Shown: positions 62,650 through 64,000 of the stretch, piece by piece
How the letters are laid out: every line of letters begins with the position of its first letter
How positions within the stretch are numbered: the stretch's first letter is position 1
Source: Rs1 sp038900335
GTDB lineage: Bacteria > Pseudomonadota > Gammaproteobacteria > Pseudomonadales > Balneatricaceae
Direction of reading: 5' to 3'
Assembly: GCA_038900335.1 (NCBI GenBank)
Contig: JBBMRB010000020.1
Location: 4,997-68,996, forward strand
DNA length: 64,000 bases
Program-made: the position numbers and the translations under genes
Notes under the pieces: generated by a model
What the model saw: only the letters and a program-made list of their open reading frames with translations
The model's database searches: none
Told to the model about the DNA's origin: nothing

Positions 62650-63852
62650 ATGCAGCATAGAGTTTTACCTCTATTAATGTCAATGGTGGTGTTGAGCCCC
62701 ATGGCAATTGATATATTTTTGGCATCGGTGCCGGTAATGGCTGTTGATTTAAATGCATCGACGAGTCAGGTGCAGTCTACAATTTCTATTTTCTTTTTCG
62801 CTATGGGCCTAGGTCAAATATTTGTTGGCCCTGTCGCTGATCGCTACGGTCGTAAAGTGGTTGCTCTAGCAGGTTTGTTTGTCTACTCATCATCTAGTTT
62901 GCTGATCGCGTTAAGTGCTGATATTGTGATTATGCAATGGCTTAGGCTTTTTCAAGGCTTGGCTGCTTGCGCTATTTCGGTTGTTATTTTCAGTGTAGTG
63001 AGGGATTCATTTCCCTATCATCGTATCAGCAAAATATATAGCTATCTCAACGGTGTGCTCAGTGTGATTCCTGCATCCGCACCCATTGTCGGGACACTTA
63101 TGGCGGCCTATTTTGGTTGGCGCTCTACTTTTGTTTTTATGGCGCTTTATGCATTATTAGTGTTTGTTGTTGTATTGTTATGGTTGCCTGAAACACTTAG
63201 TGCAGAAAATAAAGCGCGTAAAACGAAACAAAGCTTATATGATTTGAAGCAGTACCTAACGATTGTGACAGATGGTTGTTTTATGTTTTATGCCTTGTGT
63301 TGTATGGCGGGGATGGCAGCAATTTTAACTTATGTTAGTTATGCGCCGCTGTGGCTGATCGCTCATTTAGATGTTTCAATGACCACCTTTAGTTTATTGT
63401 TCGGCCTAAATGCACTGGTTGGTATTACCGCGGCTTTCGTGGCGCCGGTACTGATCAATAAATACGGTAACCGAAAAGTAGTTATTATTGCGCTCACTTT
63501 AATGCTTGGTTGCGCTTTGGTGTTGTGTATTTTATCTAGCGGCTTTTACTTAACTGGTATGTTGGCAGCTTTTGCATTTATGGGGCCTATTATGCTGTTA
63601 AGTGCGGGCTTGTCTTTTGTGTTAGGGCCTGCGACATCAATGGCTTTAGCTCAGTTTTCAGATAGGGCGGGTACGGCATCCGCTCTATTGGGCTTTATTC
63701 AAATGGTGGGTGCTTCTATTATTGTGTTGCTTGTTCAGCACAGCTCGCTATTGGCGCCGATGGCGGTTGTGGTGGTGTTAGCTGTGTTTGTTGTGCCGCT
63801 ATTATTAGTCATCAATAGCAAGCGCTTTGCTGACTGGCACTGTGAGCGCTAA
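62650..63852 (+). CDS. Bcr/CflA-family multidrug efflux MFS transporter
   Basis: A 400-residue, twelve-span DHA1 drug:H+ antiporter of the Bcr/CflA type. Typical family elements are PMAIDIFLASVP in helix 1, MGLGQIFVGPVADRYGRK (motif A), LRLFQGLAACAISVV and APIVGTLMAAYFGWRSTFVFMALYALL (motif C region). Substrates cannot be deduced; bicyclomycin or chloramphenicol exporters are relatives. It is preceded by the mlaA terminator and thus a separate unit. Confidence 0.88.
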   Translation: MQHRVLPLLMSMVVLSPMAIDIFLASVPVMAVDLNASTSQVQSTISIFFFAMGLGQIFVGPVADRYGRKVVALAGLFVYSSSSLLIALSADIVIMQWLRLFQGLAACAISVVIFSVVRDSFPYHRISKIYSYLNGVLSVIPASAPIVGTLMAAYFGWRSTFVFMALYALLVFVVVLLWLPETLSAENKARKTKQSLYDLKQYLTIVTDGCFMFYALCCMAGMAAILTYVSYAPLWLIAHLDVSMTTFSLLFGLNALVGITAAFVAPVLINKYGNRKVVIIALTLMLGCALVLCILSSGFYLTGMLAAFAFMGPIMLLSAGLSFVLGPATSMALAQFSDRAGTASALLGFIQMVGASIIVLLVQHSSLLAPMAVVVVLAVFVVPLLLVINSKRFADWHCER

Positions 63853-63923
63853 TTATAATAATCTAGGCTAAATGCTGTTTTCTGGGATGGTGGTTTAAAT
63901 GATTGTTAGAAGGGTGTGTGAAT

Positions 63924-63999
63924 TGGTGGAGCCAAGGAGATTCGAACTCCTGACCTCAACGCTGCCAGCGTCGCGCTCTACCAGCTGAGCTATGGCCCC
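63924..63999 (-). tRNA. tRNA-Ala (anticodon GGC)
   Basis: A complete 76-nt cloverleaf on the minus strand. Acceptor stem GGGGCCA pairs with TGGCTCC (one G-U); D arm GCTC-AGCTGGTAG-AGC; anticodon stem CGACG/CGTTG with loop CTGGCAG (anticodon GGC, codon GCC); T loop TTCGAAT. The 3' CCA is genome-encoded. The 5' end is at 63999, one base from the window edge, so its promoter lies outside. Confidence 0.97.
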
Positions 64000-64000
64000 A

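Noticed and set aside
1..64000. CRISPR array, toxin-antitoxin pair, prophage or restriction system
   Set aside because: No spaced direct repeats, cas genes, phage structural genes, methyltransferase-endonuclease pair or small paired toxin-antitoxin frames were seen. The tandem repeats present lack unique spacers.

Overview
The window is AT-rich chromosomal DNA from a gammaproteobacterium, probably marine and related to Pseudomonadales/Cellvibrionales rather than enterics. The reasons are gene order and family choice. The nadK, metallophosphatase, yeaC-type (DUF1315), DUF2797 and pepN genes lie together. The arginine succinyltransferase genes come in two-subunit aruF/aruG form next to an AraC-type ArgR-like regulator. 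The pyrD-rmf-rlmKL and recC-recB-recD orders also fit. No rRNA operon, phage, CRISPR array or plasmid backbone is visible. Species cannot be named from sequence alone.

Layout. 1-4.2 kb is accessory: the 3' part of a membrane M50 protease/adaptor protein, an orphan Tat-signal Bug-type binding protein, and a decayed, 3'-truncated IS3-family copy followed by low-complexity DNA. 4.4-10.1 kb is one co-directional unit: a LacI regulator, a complete binding-protein ABC importer and a GpdQ-like phosphodiesterase, most simply an uptake-and-hydrolysis unit for an organophosphate. 10.2-17.3 kb holds a PLP enzyme, NAD kinase, a metallophosphatase, YeaC, DUF2797 and aminopeptidase N. 17.5-19.4 kb has a small membrane protein, an AlbA_2 protein and a HAD phosphatase. 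19.5-28.4 kb is the arginine succinyltransferase (AST/aru) catabolic cluster with its divergent regulator. An M20 hydrolase sits in the operon, and no astE is seen.

28.5-37.8 kb: an ABC exporter, pyrD, rmf, rlmKL, a double-receiver response regulator, an MFS transporter and a small unknown gene. 37.9-46.8 kb: recC-recB-recD, overlapping and translationally coupled. 46.9-53.2 kb: a previously uncalled 47-residue membrane peptide gene, a DnaA-box pair, an SH3/anchor protein, an MscS channel, a solitary yidD, mqo and ppnN. 53.4-56.2 kb: an M23 peptidase, a bactofilin and a YafJ-type amidotransferase, with overlapping or abutting ends; the first two look like a cell-shape pair. 56.4-64 kb: hrpA, a porin, an MlaA-family gene followed by a 24-bp minisatellite, a Bcr/CflA exporter and tRNA-Ala(GGC) at the right edge.

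Most genes are housekeeping and conventional. The items most worth follow-up are the M20 gene in an AST operon without astE, the phosphodiesterase-coupled importer, the M23-bactofilin overlap with its long acidic bactofilin tail, the DnaA-box pair beside recD, the recurring long hairpins without U-tracts at convergent gene ends, and the M50/adaptor plus orphan Bug protein pair at the left edge.
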